From positions 1-64,000 of the forward strand of contig JAFVTT010000034.1 of NCBI GenBank assembly GCA_017503065.1: 64,000 nucleotides of DNA, read 5' to 3'. Under the pieces are notes generated by a model. The model searched no databases and was not told the DNA's origin. It worked only from the letters and a program-made list of their open reading frames with translations. The translations under genes were made by a program, and so were the position numbers. Source of the DNA: Bacteroidaceae bacterium (GTDB lineage: Bacteria; Bacteroidota; Bacteroidia; Bacteroidales; Bacteroidaceae). Positions 24,021 through 32,837 of this stretch are shown piece after piece. Position 1 is the stretch's first letter. Every line of letters starts with the position of its first letter.

Positions 24021-24056
24021 GTTGCCGTATCAACACTGCTCTGTTGATACGGCAAC
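24021..24056 (+). terminator. 15-bp hairpin after the DUF3098 gene
   Basis: GTTGCCGTATCAACA pairs perfectly with 24042-24056. A third related arm (CTGTTGATAGTACAACAAAAAC, from about 24063) could compete. It probably ends the DUF2723-DUF3098 transcript. Confidence 0.55.
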
Positions 24057-24127
24057 AGCGTTCTGTTGATAGTACAACAAAAACTTGTCCTCACTGAGCG
24101 TGTGGCATGATATCGGCCAGAGAGAAA

Positions 24128-24160
24128 AGAAAAGAGAAGTCGCAATGACTCCTCTTTTCT
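24128..24160 (-). terminator. tRNA-Leu terminator
   Basis: On the minus strand, AGAAAAGAGGAGTC pairs with GACTTCTCTTTTCT (one mismatch) and is followed by TTTCTCTC, just past the tRNA 3' end. Confidence 0.65.
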
Positions 24161-24166
24161 GTTTCG

Positions 24167-24248
24167 TACGCCTGATAGGACTCGAACCTACACGCATCGC
24201 TGCACCAGATCCTAAGTCTGGCGTGTCTACCAATTCCACCACAAGCGC
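24167..24248 (-). tRNA. tRNA-Leu, anticodon TAG
   Basis: The minus strand folds as a class II tRNA. The acceptor arm is GCGCTTG with CAGGCGT, the D arm begins TGGTGGAATTGGTAGACAC, and the anticodon stem CCAGA/TCTGG encloses loop CTTAGGA. A long variable arm follows (GTGCAGCGATGC region), and the T arm is GTAGG-TTCGAGT-CCTAT. CCA is not encoded. A TACCTTTG -7 box lies at 24269-24262. Confidence 0.95.
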
Positions 24249-24369
24249 AACTTAGATGGTGCAAAGGTACGCCTTTTTTTTGAATTATGCACCATAAGGC
24301 CCCATATATCTATTCTGAATGAACTATATTTCTCCTCAGGATATGCAATCCCAGGCCTATGTATAAGAA

Positions 24370-24403
24370 AAGGACAGGCGCCATTGTGCAGGCATCTGTC
24401 CTT
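24370..24403 (-). terminator. Terminator after the HU gene
   Basis: AAGGACAG (24370-24377) pairs with CTGTCCTT (24396-24403). Reading leftward it is followed by TTTCTTATAC, 23 nt beyond the HU stop. Confidence 0.55.
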
Positions 24404-24425
24404 CTTTATCCGAAAGCGGAGGAGA

Positions 24426-24719
24426 TTATTCCTTTACTTCCTTCACCTCGGCCACTCTGCTCTGGAACTCGGGGCAGGGCTTGAAGGCGGGGATGTAGTG
24501 CTCGGGCACGATGATAGTCTCCTTCTTGGTGATGTTGCGGGCAGTTTTGGCGGCACGCTTCTTCAGGTTGAAGGTACCGAAACCACGCAAGTACACGTTC
24601 TCGCCGCTTGCCATGGTTTCCTTGATGATATTCATGAGGGCCTCAACAGAAGCCAGGGCGGTAGGCTGGTCGATGCCGGTTTCGTGAGAAATGGCACGTA
24701 CAAGTTCTTGCTTTGTCAT
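24426..24719 (-). CDS. HU family DNA-binding protein
   Basis: The 97-residue protein opens MTKQELVRAISHETGIDQ and has the HU/IHF signature LRGFGTFNLKKRAAKTARN followed by VPEHYIPAFKPC, in which Pro at the arm tip intercalates DNA. A short acidic/basic tail (VAEVKEVKE) follows. It acts as a nucleoid architectural dimer. A promoter with TACCTTTG at 24801-24794 and TTTG 20 nt upstream implies a leader of about 70 nt. Confidence 0.93.
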   Translation of the reverse strand: MTKQELVRAISHETGIDQPTALASVEALMNIIKETMASGENVYLRGFGTFNLKKRAAKTARNITKKETIIVPEHYIPAFKPCPEFQSRVAEVKEVKE

Positions 24720-24793
24720 AATTATGTGTCTTTATGTGTTGTTATAGTGTTATTCGCAGGGATTATTTGCTGACTTTTAGTCTTTTGCGGGTG

Positions 24794-24801
24794 CAAAGGT
24801 A
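24794..24801 (-). promoter_or_regulatory. -7 box for the HU gene
   Basis: TACCTTTG on the minus strand with a TTTG element 20 nt upstream. The spacer TTCG/AATAAGCGAG motif is shared with the promoter at 28068-28098. Confidence 0.65.
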
Positions 24802-24932
24802 CGAATAAGCGAGCGATTTTCCAAATTTATTTGAGAAAATCCGAGCGGGAGTACCTTAGACGATATGTCAGAGGTACGAATAAGCGAGCGAAATAGCAAA
24901 TAAAGCACAGAAAGCGGACTTGGCATGTCCGG

Positions 24933-25088
24933 CTATTCCTCTTCGGTCAGTGCCTCGTAGACTTGTATGGCTTTGTCCTTGATGTTGTAGCGGTAGTAGG
25001 CATAGTCGAGGTAGGCCCACAAGTACACCAGCACTACGAAGCAGAGCCAACCGGTCAGTATGGGGTGTTCTTTTATCAGGTCAAGCAT
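24933..25088 (-). CDS. 51-residue membrane microprotein
   Basis: ATG 25088 opens a 51-codon frame: MLDLIKEHPILTGW, a single predicted membrane helix (LCFVVLVYLWAYL), then DYAYYRYNIKDKAIQVYEAL and an acidic TEEE end. It starts 18 nt after the stop of the COG0523 GTPase gene on the same strand, so it is probably the last gene of that operon. No family was recognised. The Tyr-rich juxtamembrane segment is notable. Confidence 0.6.
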   Translation of the reverse strand: MLDLIKEHPILTGWLCFVVLVYLWAYLDYAYYRYNIKDKAIQVYEALTEEE

Positions 25089-25106
25089 ATTCTTTATGTC
25101 TTTAGT

Positions 25107-26381
25107 TTAATCCGTGAGGCATGCCTCCAGTTTCTGGCGCAGGTCTTCGATGTCCATGTGTATGCCTATGAAGACGAGTTTCTGCATGCGGTCGCCATAG
25201 GTGGGGTCCCAGTCGTCCTGCAGCCTCTGGTCACGTGCCAGGATGGGCTTGAGTTCCTCCTCGGGCATGGTGGCATACCATTGTCCTGCCTGGTGCAGGG
25301 ACACCTGTCGGCCGGCCTGTTCGAAGAGGTAGCACATGTGTTCCTCGCCCTTGAAGTAGCACATGCCCTTGGCGCGTACGATGCTCTTGGGCCATTGGCG
25401 TGCCACGAAGTGGTCGAAGTTGCCAAGGTTCAGAGGGCGGCGGCTGTAGAACACCCATGTGCTGATGCCATATTCGTCGCCATGCGGATGTTCGGCATCG
25501 TGATGATGTCCGCAACAGCAGTGCCCGTCTTCATCGTGGTGATGATGGTGTCCGCAATGCGGGCATGCTTCCCCATCTTCCTCGTGGTGATGGTGATGAT
25601 GGTGCTCGTCTTCGTGATGGTGATGCTCCTCCTCATGGTGGGGTTTGTCCAGTTCCTCAATCCATTTTGCCGAGGTGGCAACGGTTTCGAAGTCGAACAT
25701 GCCGGTGTTGAGCAGGAGGTCGAGATCCACATCGCAGAAGTTGCACGGGATGATGTCGGCCTTGGGCTGTATGGTGTGCAGTATGGAGCGTATGCGTCCC
25801 AGTTCCTCCTCCGTTACCTCATCGGCCTTGTTGAGCAGTATGGTGTTGCAGAACTCTATCTGCTGGATGACGAGGTTGGCAATGTCGTCCTCGGCTATTC
25901 TATTGCCTGTAAGGTCCAGGCCGCATCCAAACTCGTCCTTCAGGCGGAGTGCATCCACCACGGAGCAGATGCAGTCCAGGGTGGGGATGTGCGTTATGGG
26001 GCCTGCGTTGAAGGTGTTGAGGTCCAGGGACTGCTCGTATGCACAGATGGTCTGTGCTATGGGGGAGGGCTCGCAGATGCCTGAGGCCTCGATGACAATG
26101 TAGTCGAAGCGTTCTGACTTCATCAGGTCGCGGAGTTGCAGGACGAGGTCCATCTTCAGCGAGCAGCAGATGCACCCGTTCTGCAGGGCCACCAGAGAGT
26201 CGTCCTGCTGGTCAACAATGCCGCCCTTCTGTATGAGGTCGGCATCGATGTTCACCTCGCCGATGTCGTTTACGATGACGGCAAAGCGTATACCTCTTTT
26301 ATTATTAAGTATGCGGTTCAGCAGGGTGGTTTTGCCGCTGCCCAGATAACCGGTTATGAGTAATACTTTTGTCTCTTTCAT
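25107..26381 (-). CDS. COG0523 (CobW/ZNG1-type) GTP-binding metallochaperone
   Basis: In this 424-residue protein, the GTPase domain carries Walker A GYLGSGKTTLL, GEVNIDA, the metal-binding CxCC in NGCICCSL, EASGICEPSP and NKAD. A histidine-rich insert (about 250-305) has long His runs and C-P-H-C-G and C-C-C-G motifs, a metal reservoir that is rarely this dense. A CobW C-terminal domain follows (TWVFYSRRPLN, KGMCYF). Family members insert Zn or Co into client proteins using GTP. The His/Cys-rich linker favours zinc. It lies three nt after the DUF4250 gene. Confidence 0.92.
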   Translation of the reverse strand: MKETKVLLITGYLGSGKTTLLNRILNNKRGIRFAVIVNDIGEVNIDADLIQKGGIVDQQDDSLVALQNGCICCSLKMDLVLQLRDLMKSERFDYIVIEASGICEPSPIAQTICAYEQSLDLNTFNAGPITHIPTLDCICSVVDALRLKDEFGCGLDLTGNRIAEDDIANLVIQQIEFCNTILLNKADEVTEEELGRIRSILHTIQPKADIIPCNFCDVDLDLLLNTGMFDFETVATSAKWIEELDKPHHEEEHHHHEDEHHHHHHHEEDGEACPHCGHHHHHDEDGHCCCGHHHDAEHPHGDEYGISTWVFYSRRPLNLGNFDHFVARQWPKSIVRAKGMCYFKGEEHMCYLFEQAGRQVSLHQAGQWYATMPEEELKPILARDQRLQDDWDPTYGDRMQKLVFIGIHMDIEDLRQKLEACLTD

Positions 26382-26384
26382 TTT

Positions 26385-26564
26385 CTACCAGAACTTGTTG
26401 GTGTCGGGGTTGTACTCCATGCCTATGCTGCCCAGTGTGGTGGTGAGTACCTCCTTCTCTATGTTCATGTCCTCGCACAGGGCATCCAGAGTGGGGTAGT
26501 AGTCCCTGAGTTTCATGTTGATGAGGCTCATAAGCATGAAGGGGTCGCGTGGAAGGTCTTTCAT
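26385..26564 (-). CDS. DUF4250 family protein
   Basis: A 59-codon frame (ATG at 26564) encodes KDLPRDPFMLMSLINMKLRD, TLDALCEDMNIEKE and GMEYNPDTNKFW, matching the DUF4250 pattern (PxDPxMLLSxxNxKLRD...L...Y....N.F). The predicted fold is a small helical, HTH-like domain, and function is unknown. Gaps to the neighbours are 4 nt (DUF1846) and 3 nt (COG0523), so it is firmly inside the operon. Confidence 0.85.
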   Translation of the reverse strand: MKDLPRDPFMLMSLINMKLRDYYPTLDALCEDMNIEKEVLTTTLGSIGMEYNPDTNKFW

Positions 26565-26568
26565 CTTC

Positions 26569-28032
26569 TTACTTCTTGCTTGCAGGGTCGCAGGTCAGGG
26601 ATATGCCCAGTTTCTTCAGTATCTTCTGGTCCACCTGGCTCAGCATCACGGTGGAGTGTGCCTGGAGGCCGTTCAGTTCGGGAAGCATGGCCAGGGCACG
26701 GCGGCAGTTGGCGTCGTTAAGCGACAGGACGCTGAGGGCCACCAGCACCTCGTCCATGTGCAGGCGCGGGTTCTTGCCGCCGAGATAGTCCACCTTGGTC
26801 TTCTGTATGGGTTCGATGAAGTCCTGGGGTATGAGTTTCAGTTCGTGGTCAATGCCGGCAAGGTGCTTGATGGAGTTGAGCAGAAGGCTGGCGCATGTGC
26901 CCAGCAAGGGGCTGCTGCCTGCGGTTATCATGGTGCCGTCGCTCAGTTGTATGGCAGAAGACTCGTTGCCGCTCTCCTGTGCGCGTTTCTTGGCCGCCAC
27001 GGTGGTGATGCGGTCGTCGGTGGAGATGCCTGCCTGCTTCATGAGCAGACGTATCTTGTTGACCTCCGTTTCGTTCATCGCTCCCATGGCCATCTTGTTG
27101 AGGGCGGTATAGTAGCGGCGTATGATTTCCTGCTTGGAGGCTTCGCGGCACACGTCGTCATTGCAGATGCAGAAACCGAGCATGTTCACGCCCATGTCCG
27201 TAGGACTCTTGTAGGGGCATGTGCCGTAGATGCCGTCGAAGATGCTGGTGAGTACGGGGAAGATTTCCACGTCGCGGTTGTAACTGATAGCCACCTCGTT
27301 GTAGGCCTCCATGTGGAAGGGGTCTATCTCGTTGACGTCGTTCAGGTCGGCGGTGGCCGCCTCGTAGGCGATGTTTACGGGGTGCTTCAGCGGGAGGTTC
27401 CATACGGGGAAGGTCTCAAACTTGGCATAACCGGCGCAGACACCGCGCTTGTGCTCGTTGTAGAGTTGGGACAGGCATACTGCCATCTTGCCGGAACCGG
27501 GGCCGGGGGCGGTGACAATGACCAGGGGACGCTCCGTCTCCACAAAGTCGTTCTTGCCGAAACCCTCGTCGGAGTCAATTAGCGCCACGTTGTTGGGATA
27601 GCCCTCGATGGTGTAGTGGTAGTAGGTCTTTATGCCGAGCGACTCCAGGCGGCGGCGGTATGTTTCGGCGGAACTCTGGCCGTTGAAGTGAGTTATCACC
27701 ACACTTCCCACCATGAAACCGCAGTTCTGGAACTCGCTTCTCAGGCGCAGTACATCCTCGTCGTAGGTGATGCCCAGGTCCTGGCGCACCTTGTTCTTCT
27801 CAATGTCCACGGCACTGATTACGATAATAATCTCGGCCTGTGAAGACAATTGTGACAGCATCCTCAGTTTGGAATCGGGTTGGAAACCGGGCAGGACGCG
27901 GCTGGCATGGTGGTCGTCAAAAAGTTTTCCGCCCAGTTCCAGATAGAGTTTGCCCTGGAACTGTGCTATCCTCTCCCTGATATGCTCGCTTTGGATGCGG
28001 ATATATTTGTCGTTGTCAAATCCGTATTTCAT
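26569..28032 (-). CDS. DUF1846 family protein
   Basis: The 487-residue protein begins MKYGFDNDKYIRIQSEHIRE and has the conserved LYLELGGKLFDDHHASRVLPG, VITHFNGQ, and a P-loop-like APGPGSGKMAVCLSQLYNE, with AGSSPLLGTCASLLLNSIK later. DUF1846 proteins have a solved fold but no agreed reaction. A longer frame starts at 28131, but the promoter at 28068-28098 lies between the two starts, so the ATG at 28032 is used. Confidence 0.85.
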   Translation of the reverse strand: MKYGFDNDKYIRIQSEHIRERIAQFQGKLYLELGGKLFDDHHASRVLPGFQPDSKLRMLSQLSSQAEIIIVISAVDIEKNKVRQDLGITYDEDVLRLRSEFQNCGFMVGSVVITHFNGQSSAETYRRRLESLGIKTYYHYTIEGYPNNVALIDSDEGFGKNDFVETERPLVIVTAPGPGSGKMAVCLSQLYNEHKRGVCAGYAKFETFPVWNLPLKHPVNIAYEAATADLNDVNEIDPFHMEAYNEVAISYNRDVEIFPVLTSIFDGIYGTCPYKSPTDMGVNMLGFCICNDDVCREASKQEIIRRYYTALNKMAMGAMNETEVNKIRLLMKQAGISTDDRITTVAAKKRAQESGNESSAIQLSDGTMITAGSSPLLGTCASLLLNSIKHLAGIDHELKLIPQDFIEPIQKTKVDYLGGKNPRLHMDEVLVALSVLSLNDANCRRALAMLPELNGLQAHSTVMLSQVDQKILKKLGISLTCDPASKK

Positions 28033-28067
28033 AGAATTATCTCGCTTATTACCTTTATAACAAGATA

Positions 28068-28098
28068 CAAAGGTACGAATAAGCGAGATAATTACAAA
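28068..28098 (-). promoter_or_regulatory. Promoter of the DUF1846 operon
   Basis: On the minus strand, TTTG (28098-28095), exactly 19 nt, then TACCTTTG (28075-28068): a textbook match to the Bacteroidetes promoter. The leader to ATG 28032 is about 30 nt. Confidence 0.75.
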
Positions 28099-28137
28099 AA
28101 AGTATGCTCTTATTTTTTCTGTTAGAGCCAAGTTTTT

Positions 28138-29349
28138 TTACCAGTTCACTTCAACGGCATGTTTGAAGTCGCGCATGGGGTCTCCCCAGAGTTCCTGGGA
28201 GAGTTTGCGGGTCTTCTTTGAACTCTTCACTTTGCCGCAGAAAACCTGTTTGCCGTTGATGCGGACGGTCACCTTTTTCTTCAGGTCAACGAGTTGGCCG
28301 GACAGGAAGATGCGCAGGTGTCCGTGCTGTGCAGGAGTGAGGTCCTTGCTGAAGAGCATGTCTATGCCCCAGTGCGGATCCTTCCATGTGGCGTTGTACT
28401 TGACGCCATCCACCTTGATATCAATGCTGTTGTCGGCATTGGCGGTAAACTCGTATCTGGTGCGGTAGGCATCCGTTTCCTCCAGCACCTGCAGGTTGTA
28501 GAATGCATTGCGCTTAAGCCCGTCCATCTCGAGGTTTTCCCAGATGAAGTGGCGTGGCTGTGCATTGCGCTTGTGTTGCGCCAGCCATGGGGTGGTGGGG
28601 GTATAGTCGATGGAATGTCCTTTGTCGGGGATGAGTTCCACACGATGCTTGTATTCGTTGGGGAAGAGGCGTTGCATGCTGTCCAGTTTCTCGCCTGTGG
28701 TCTTTGTGAGCAGATGACGGTAGAACATGAAGTCCTTGTCGCCGGTCAGGAAACTCAGTGGAACGTGGGCAAGGTTCTCGACAGGCGCATTTATCAGGGG
28801 TTCGCCTCCGGCCATGGGACCTGCCGCTGCCCAATAGTCGGCATAGAACGATGCCAGACGCTGGCTTCCGTATCCGCCCTCAGAGATACCGAAGACGTAG
28901 ATGCGGTTCTTGTCCACTTCGGGCATGGACATAAGGATGCGCAAGATTCGTTCCCATGTCCATTGCTTGCTGCGCTGCCACCATCTGTACCATGCCCCTT
29001 CCTGCGGAATCTGCGGGACGATGTACATGGAGGGACCGTCCTGGAACATCTTGGCCAGACGGAGACCGTTGGACCATTCGTGCTCTCTGGGACCCGAACC
29101 GTGCAGATAGAGGAACACTGGGTAGCCGTCTTTGGGCATGTCGCCCTTCACTCCCAGGTAGAAGTTCATTTTTGCGTTTGGCTCCAAAGAATCGGGCAGT
29201 GTCCAAGTAGTGACATTTGCCTTGGAAAGTGAGTCCGTAAGTAGTTTGCGGAACTCTGCCACATCCTGGGCTTCCTTGTTGTTGTCGGCCAGTACTGTTC
29301 CACATGTCATCAATGCGGAGAGGGCCAGTAACAGGATCTTGATTTTCAT
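28138..29349 (-). CDS. Secreted alpha/beta hydrolase (esterase-like)
   Basis: This 403-residue protein has signal peptide MKIKILLLALSALMTCGTVLA. The hydrolase core includes FLYLHGSGPREHEW (oxyanion loop), the nucleophile elbow VFGISEGGYGSQRLA, SFLTGDKDFMFYR (acid) and PDKGHSIDY (catalytic His). A C-terminal beta-rich extension (about 300-403, VTVRINGKQVF) resembles an accessory domain. A carbohydrate-esterase or peptidase-like role is possible. The substrate is unknown. Confidence 0.82.
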   Translation of the reverse strand: MKIKILLLALSALMTCGTVLADNNKEAQDVAEFRKLLTDSLSKANVTTWTLPDSLEPNAKMNFYLGVKGDMPKDGYPVFLYLHGSGPREHEWSNGLRLAKMFQDGPSMYIVPQIPQEGAWYRWWQRSKQWTWERILRILMSMPEVDKNRIYVFGISEGGYGSQRLASFYADYWAAAGPMAGGEPLINAPVENLAHVPLSFLTGDKDFMFYRHLLTKTTGEKLDSMQRLFPNEYKHRVELIPDKGHSIDYTPTTPWLAQHKRNAQPRHFIWENLEMDGLKRNAFYNLQVLEETDAYRTRYEFTANADNSIDIKVDGVKYNATWKDPHWGIDMLFSKDLTPAQHGHLRIFLSGQLVDLKKKVTVRINGKQVFCGKVKSSKKTRKLSQELWGDPMRDFKHAVEVNW

Positions 29350-29397
29350 ATCGGTATTAAGTGTTTAAGGTTTTCTTGACAGGCAGGGGTGCAGATG

Positions 29398-30078
29398 TCA
29401 GTTTCTGCTTCTTCCCATAAACATGAGTATGTAATATACGAGTGTTGCCAGAGAGCCGAGGGCGGCGGCGACATAGGTGTAGGCGGCACTGCGCAGGGCA
29501 TCGTTTACCATAGGCTGTGTCTCGTATGTAGTGATGCCGGCATTCTTAAGCCATGCGGTTGCCCTCATGCTGGCGTTGATTTCCACCGGCAGGGTGATGA
29601 AGGCAAAGAGTGTGGTCATGGCAAACAGGATGATGCCGCCAAGCATGATCTGCGGGAATGCCTCGATGGTCAGGATACCGATGAGCAGAACCCACTGCAT
29701 CCAACTGGAAGCGAAACTTACAACGGGCACCAGAGAACTGCGCATCTTCAGGGGAGCGTAGGCAGTGGCATGCTGTACGGCATGGCCACATTCGTGTGCC
29801 GCCACGGCTGCTGCGGCGACAGAGCAGTCGTTGTACACATCATCGCTGAGGTTCACGGTCTTGTCAACGGGGTTGTAGTGGTCGGTAAGTTGGCCGGGAG
29901 TACTGATGACGCGCACGTCGTAGATGCCGTTGTCGTGCAGCATCTTTATGGCAACATCCTTGCCCGTCATCCTGTTGGGCAGGAATACCTTGCCGTATTT
30001 CTCGAATTTGCTCTTCAGGTTCCACTGAACCAGATAACTCACAAGGGCGATAACGCCGAATAGAATGTAGTATGTCAT
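29398..30078 (-). CDS. YugP-type zinc membrane metallopeptidase
   Basis: In this 226-residue protein, an N-terminal helix (about 4-18) is followed by a soluble zincin core with VNLSDDVYNDCS and AAHECGHAVQHATAYAPL (HExxH variant HECGH), then two or more membrane helices (about 120-162) and a C-terminal helix. It matches the Zn_peptidase_2 (YugP) family. Substrates are unknown, and membrane protein quality control is a reasonable guess. It is transcribed leftward, 48 nt ahead of the esterase gene. Confidence 0.88.
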   Translation of the reverse strand: MTYYILFGVIALVSYLVQWNLKSKFEKYGKVFLPNRMTGKDVAIKMLHDNGIYDVRVISTPGQLTDHYNPVDKTVNLSDDVYNDCSVAAAAVAAHECGHAVQHATAYAPLKMRSSLVPVVSFASSWMQWVLLIGILTIEAFPQIMLGGIILFAMTTLFAFITLPVEINASMRATAWLKNAGITTYETQPMVNDALRSAAYTYVAAALGSLATLVYYILMFMGRSRN

Positions 30079-30243
30079 AATCTGTATAATCTTATACGGT
30101 TATTAGCCGTCTTATGTGTTTGTTTGCCGTTGCGAAGTTATGACTTGTCCGGACAAGTATGGTGCAACCTCGTGTTAAAAACATATAAAACGGCCAATGT
30201 ATTAACGAAAGGGCGTCGTACTTGACAACATTTAACAGAACGG

Positions 30244-31653
30244 TCAGAAGAAGAACCTCATGATGTCGTTGCTGAATGCCAGTATCATCAGACCGAACAG
30301 CAGGAAAAGGCCGAGTTTCTCTATCACGTCCATAACCTTTGCCGAAGGCTGGCGGCCAACGATGCCCTCATAGAGAAGAAGGACAATGTGCCCGCCGTCC
30401 AGACCGGGGATTGGAAGGATATTCATTACGGCAAGGATGATGCTGATGAATGCCGTCATGCTCCAGAACGCATTCCAGTCCCATGTGTTAGGGAATAGGC
30501 TGCCGATGGTAAGGAACGAGCCTACCTGCTGAACGCCTTCCTTGTTGAAGAGATACTTCAAGGACACCACGTAGTCGGACAGGGTGTTCCATGCCAGTTG
30601 GAAGCCGGCAGGTATACTCTGCAGGAAGCCGTATGATATGTGCTCCGTCTGGATGTCCTTGAGTTGGGTGTCGTCCCACATGACTCCTAATTTGACATCA
30701 TCGGAAAGTCGCATCTGGAGAGTGTCTGGAGTTGCCGCATTCGCGTGGAGGACAACAACGGAAAGACTGAGGGCGCGGAGGCTGTCTTCGTGAGAGCATC
30801 CTTCTGCTTCGATGATGTCCTGCCTGCGTCCCAGTTCCAGTGTGACGTCGCTGATGTCATAGGTGGGGACACTGCCCACTTCCAGTATGGTGTCGCCTTT
30901 CCTGATGCCTGATTTTTCGGCAGGGGTACCTTCGGCCACTAATCCCACGATGGGCTTTATGGGCATGGAGAAGAAGTGTGGCTCCTTCTGCATCTCCAGC
31001 AGGGACACCCCTTCTTCCGGCATCTCTATGTCCACGGCATTGCCGTCGCGCAGCACGGTTACCACGCTTGCTTCGGAAATGTCCATCATCAAGGCACCGC
31101 TGTAGCCTTCTATCTCTTCTCCGTCCACCTTTATGGGTATGTCACCGTTGCGGAAACCTATCTCGTGGGCGATGTGGTTGTAGTTAAGGCCGTTGGGCAG
31201 ATTGCGCATCGGCACTATTTCGCGTCCCCATGTGTACATTATGGCGGAGTATATTACCAATGCTGCGATAAGATTGAACAGGACGCCTCCCACCATGATG
31301 AGGAAGCGGCGCCAGACAGGCTTCTGGTTAAAATCGCTCTCCTGTGGCTCTCTGGCAGCGATGTCCTCGGCGCTCTTTGTCTCGTCCACCATGCCGGCTA
31401 TGCTCACGTATCCGCCCAAGGGCAGCCAGCCTATGCCATATTCCGTTTCATTGTCCTTGAAATAGGGGAACAGGCGGGTGAACCACTTGTCCCTTGTTGA
31501 GAATATGTGGAAGTAAGGGTTGAAGAACAGGTAGAACTTCTCCACCTTCACGCCAGAGAACTTGGCGAAGAGAAAGTGTCCGCCCTCGTGGATGAACACC
31601 AGCAGGCTCAGGCAGAAAATAAGTTGCAGTGCTTTTATCAGTATTATTTCCAT
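30244..31653 (-). CDS. rseP: Site-2 protease RseP family zinc metalloprotease
   Basis: In this 469-residue protein, the first membrane helix holds FIHEGGHFLFAKF (HExxH at 22-26). PLGGYVSIAGM follows, then two PDZ-type regions (about 165-290, LVAEGTPAEKSGIRKGDTI). The C-terminal helices contain MNILPIPGLDGG with the third metal ligand. RseP cleaves transmembrane anti-sigma factors and signal peptide remnants. It is the last gene of the yicC-to-rseP leftward cluster, 32 nt after dxr, an order common in Bacteroidales. Confidence 0.93.
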   Translation of the reverse strand: MEIILIKALQLIFCLSLLVFIHEGGHFLFAKFSGVKVEKFYLFFNPYFHIFSTRDKWFTRLFPYFKDNETEYGIGWLPLGGYVSIAGMVDETKSAEDIAAREPQESDFNQKPVWRRFLIMVGGVLFNLIAALVIYSAIMYTWGREIVPMRNLPNGLNYNHIAHEIGFRNGDIPIKVDGEEIEGYSGALMMDISEASVVTVLRDGNAVDIEMPEEGVSLLEMQKEPHFFSMPIKPIVGLVAEGTPAEKSGIRKGDTILEVGSVPTYDISDVTLELGRRQDIIEAEGCSHEDSLRALSLSVVVLHANAATPDTLQMRLSDDVKLGVMWDDTQLKDIQTEHISYGFLQSIPAGFQLAWNTLSDYVVSLKYLFNKEGVQQVGSFLTIGSLFPNTWDWNAFWSMTAFISIILAVMNILPIPGLDGGHIVLLLYEGIVGRQPSAKVMDVIEKLGLFLLFGLMILAFSNDIMRFFF

Positions 31654-31685
31654 TGGAATGTCGTCGTTTGTCTTTTAGATGGTTC

Positions 31686-32831
31686 TTATAATAGTTCTGT
31701 TGCGGTTATTCTTGCTATGCGGTCGGTTTCCAGATAGTCTTCCAGGGACGGCTCTTTGATATATGGTACACGTTCGAGTGTTTTCGCGATGACTTCCGCC
31801 ATTTGCAGGAAACCGCACTTGTCCTGTCGGAAGGCCAGGTTCACCACCTCGTTGGCGGCATTTACCACGCAAGCGGCATTGCCACCACGGCGTATTGCCT
31901 CGTATGCCATGGCCAGGCAGGGGAAACGCTCCAGGTCGGGACGTTCGAATGTCAGATCCTGCATGTCCCACCAGTCTATGCGAGGGAAACTGCTCTCCAA
32001 TCGGACGGGATAGGACATGGCCAACTGTATGGGAACCCGCATGTCGGGTGCGCCAAGTTGGGCCTTTACCGCACCGTCCTGGAACTGAACGGCGCTGTGT
32101 ACTATGCTCTGGGGGTGTACCACCACCTGTATGCGGTCGGCGTCTACATCGAAGAGCCACTTTGCCTCTATTACCTCGAAGCCCTTGTTCATCATGCTTG
32201 CCGAGTCGATGGTAATCTTGGCTCCCATGTCCCAGTTGGGGTGTTTTAGCGCCTGTGCCGCGGTCACATCCTTCATCTCGTCCAGTGTGAACTTGCGGAA
32301 AGGACCGCCCGAAGCCGTGAGTATGATTTTCTCAATGGGGCTTTCCTCTCCCATAAGGCTCTGGAAGATGGCAGAGTGCTCGCTGTCCACTGGCAGCATG
32401 GGCACATTATATTCCTGGCAGAGTGCCGTTATTAGTTCACCTGCGACTACTAACGTCTCCTTGTTGGCAAGCGCTATGGGCTTGCCAGCCTTGATGGCGG
32501 CGATGGTGGGGCGCAGGCCGCTGAAACCTACCAGTGCCGTCAGCACCATGTCCACGGGTTCCATGGCAACAACCTGGCACAGCGCCTCGCTTCCGGCATA
32601 TACCTGTATGGGCAGGTCGGTCAGTGCCTCACGTACGTGGTCATATTTGCTCTCGTCGGCAATTACCACAGCGCATGGCACGAATTTGCGAGCCTGGCTG
32701 ATGAGCAGGTCGGCATTGTTTCCGGCCGTTAACACGTATGCCTCGAACAAGTCGCTGTGCTCTTCTATAACCTGTAAGGCCTGTGTACCGATGCTTCCGG
32801 TAGAGCCTAATATGCAAATCTTCCTTTTCAT
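31686..32831 (-). CDS. dxr: 1-deoxy-D-xylulose 5-phosphate reductoisomerase
   Basis: The 381-residue protein has the NADPH motif LGSTGSIGTQAL at residues 7-18, NKETLVVAG, the metal/substrate region PVDSEHSAIFQ, TASGGPFR, and HPNWDMGAKITIDSASMMNKG. It performs the first committed MEP-pathway step (DXP to MEP) and is the fosmidomycin target. ispF of the same pathway lies at 5954-6430. It starts 6 nt after rimM. Confidence 0.97.
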   Translation of the reverse strand: MKRKICILGSTGSIGTQALQVIEEHSDLFEAYVLTAGNNADLLISQARKFVPCAVVIADESKYDHVREALTDLPIQVYAGSEALCQVVAMEPVDMVLTALVGFSGLRPTIAAIKAGKPIALANKETLVVAGELITALCQEYNVPMLPVDSEHSAIFQSLMGEESPIEKIILTASGGPFRKFTLDEMKDVTAAQALKHPNWDMGAKITIDSASMMNKGFEVIEAKWLFDVDADRIQVVVHPQSIVHSAVQFQDGAVKAQLGAPDMRVPIQLAMSYPVRLESSFPRIDWWDMQDLTFERPDLERFPCLAMAYEAIRRGGNAACVVNAANEVVNLAFRQDKCGFLQMAEVIAKTLERVPYIKEPSLEDYLETDRIARITATELL

Positions 32832-32837
32832 AACTGT

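Noticed and set aside
24840..24895. A second promoter-like TACCTCTG near the HU gene
   Set aside because: The -7 box has a mismatch at a key T, and the frame directly downstream belongs to the end of the HU leader region, with no separate gene.
24963..26103. Plus-strand frames opposite the COG0523 gene
   Set aside because: They are shadows of the His-rich coding strand. The minus strand carries all GTPase motifs.
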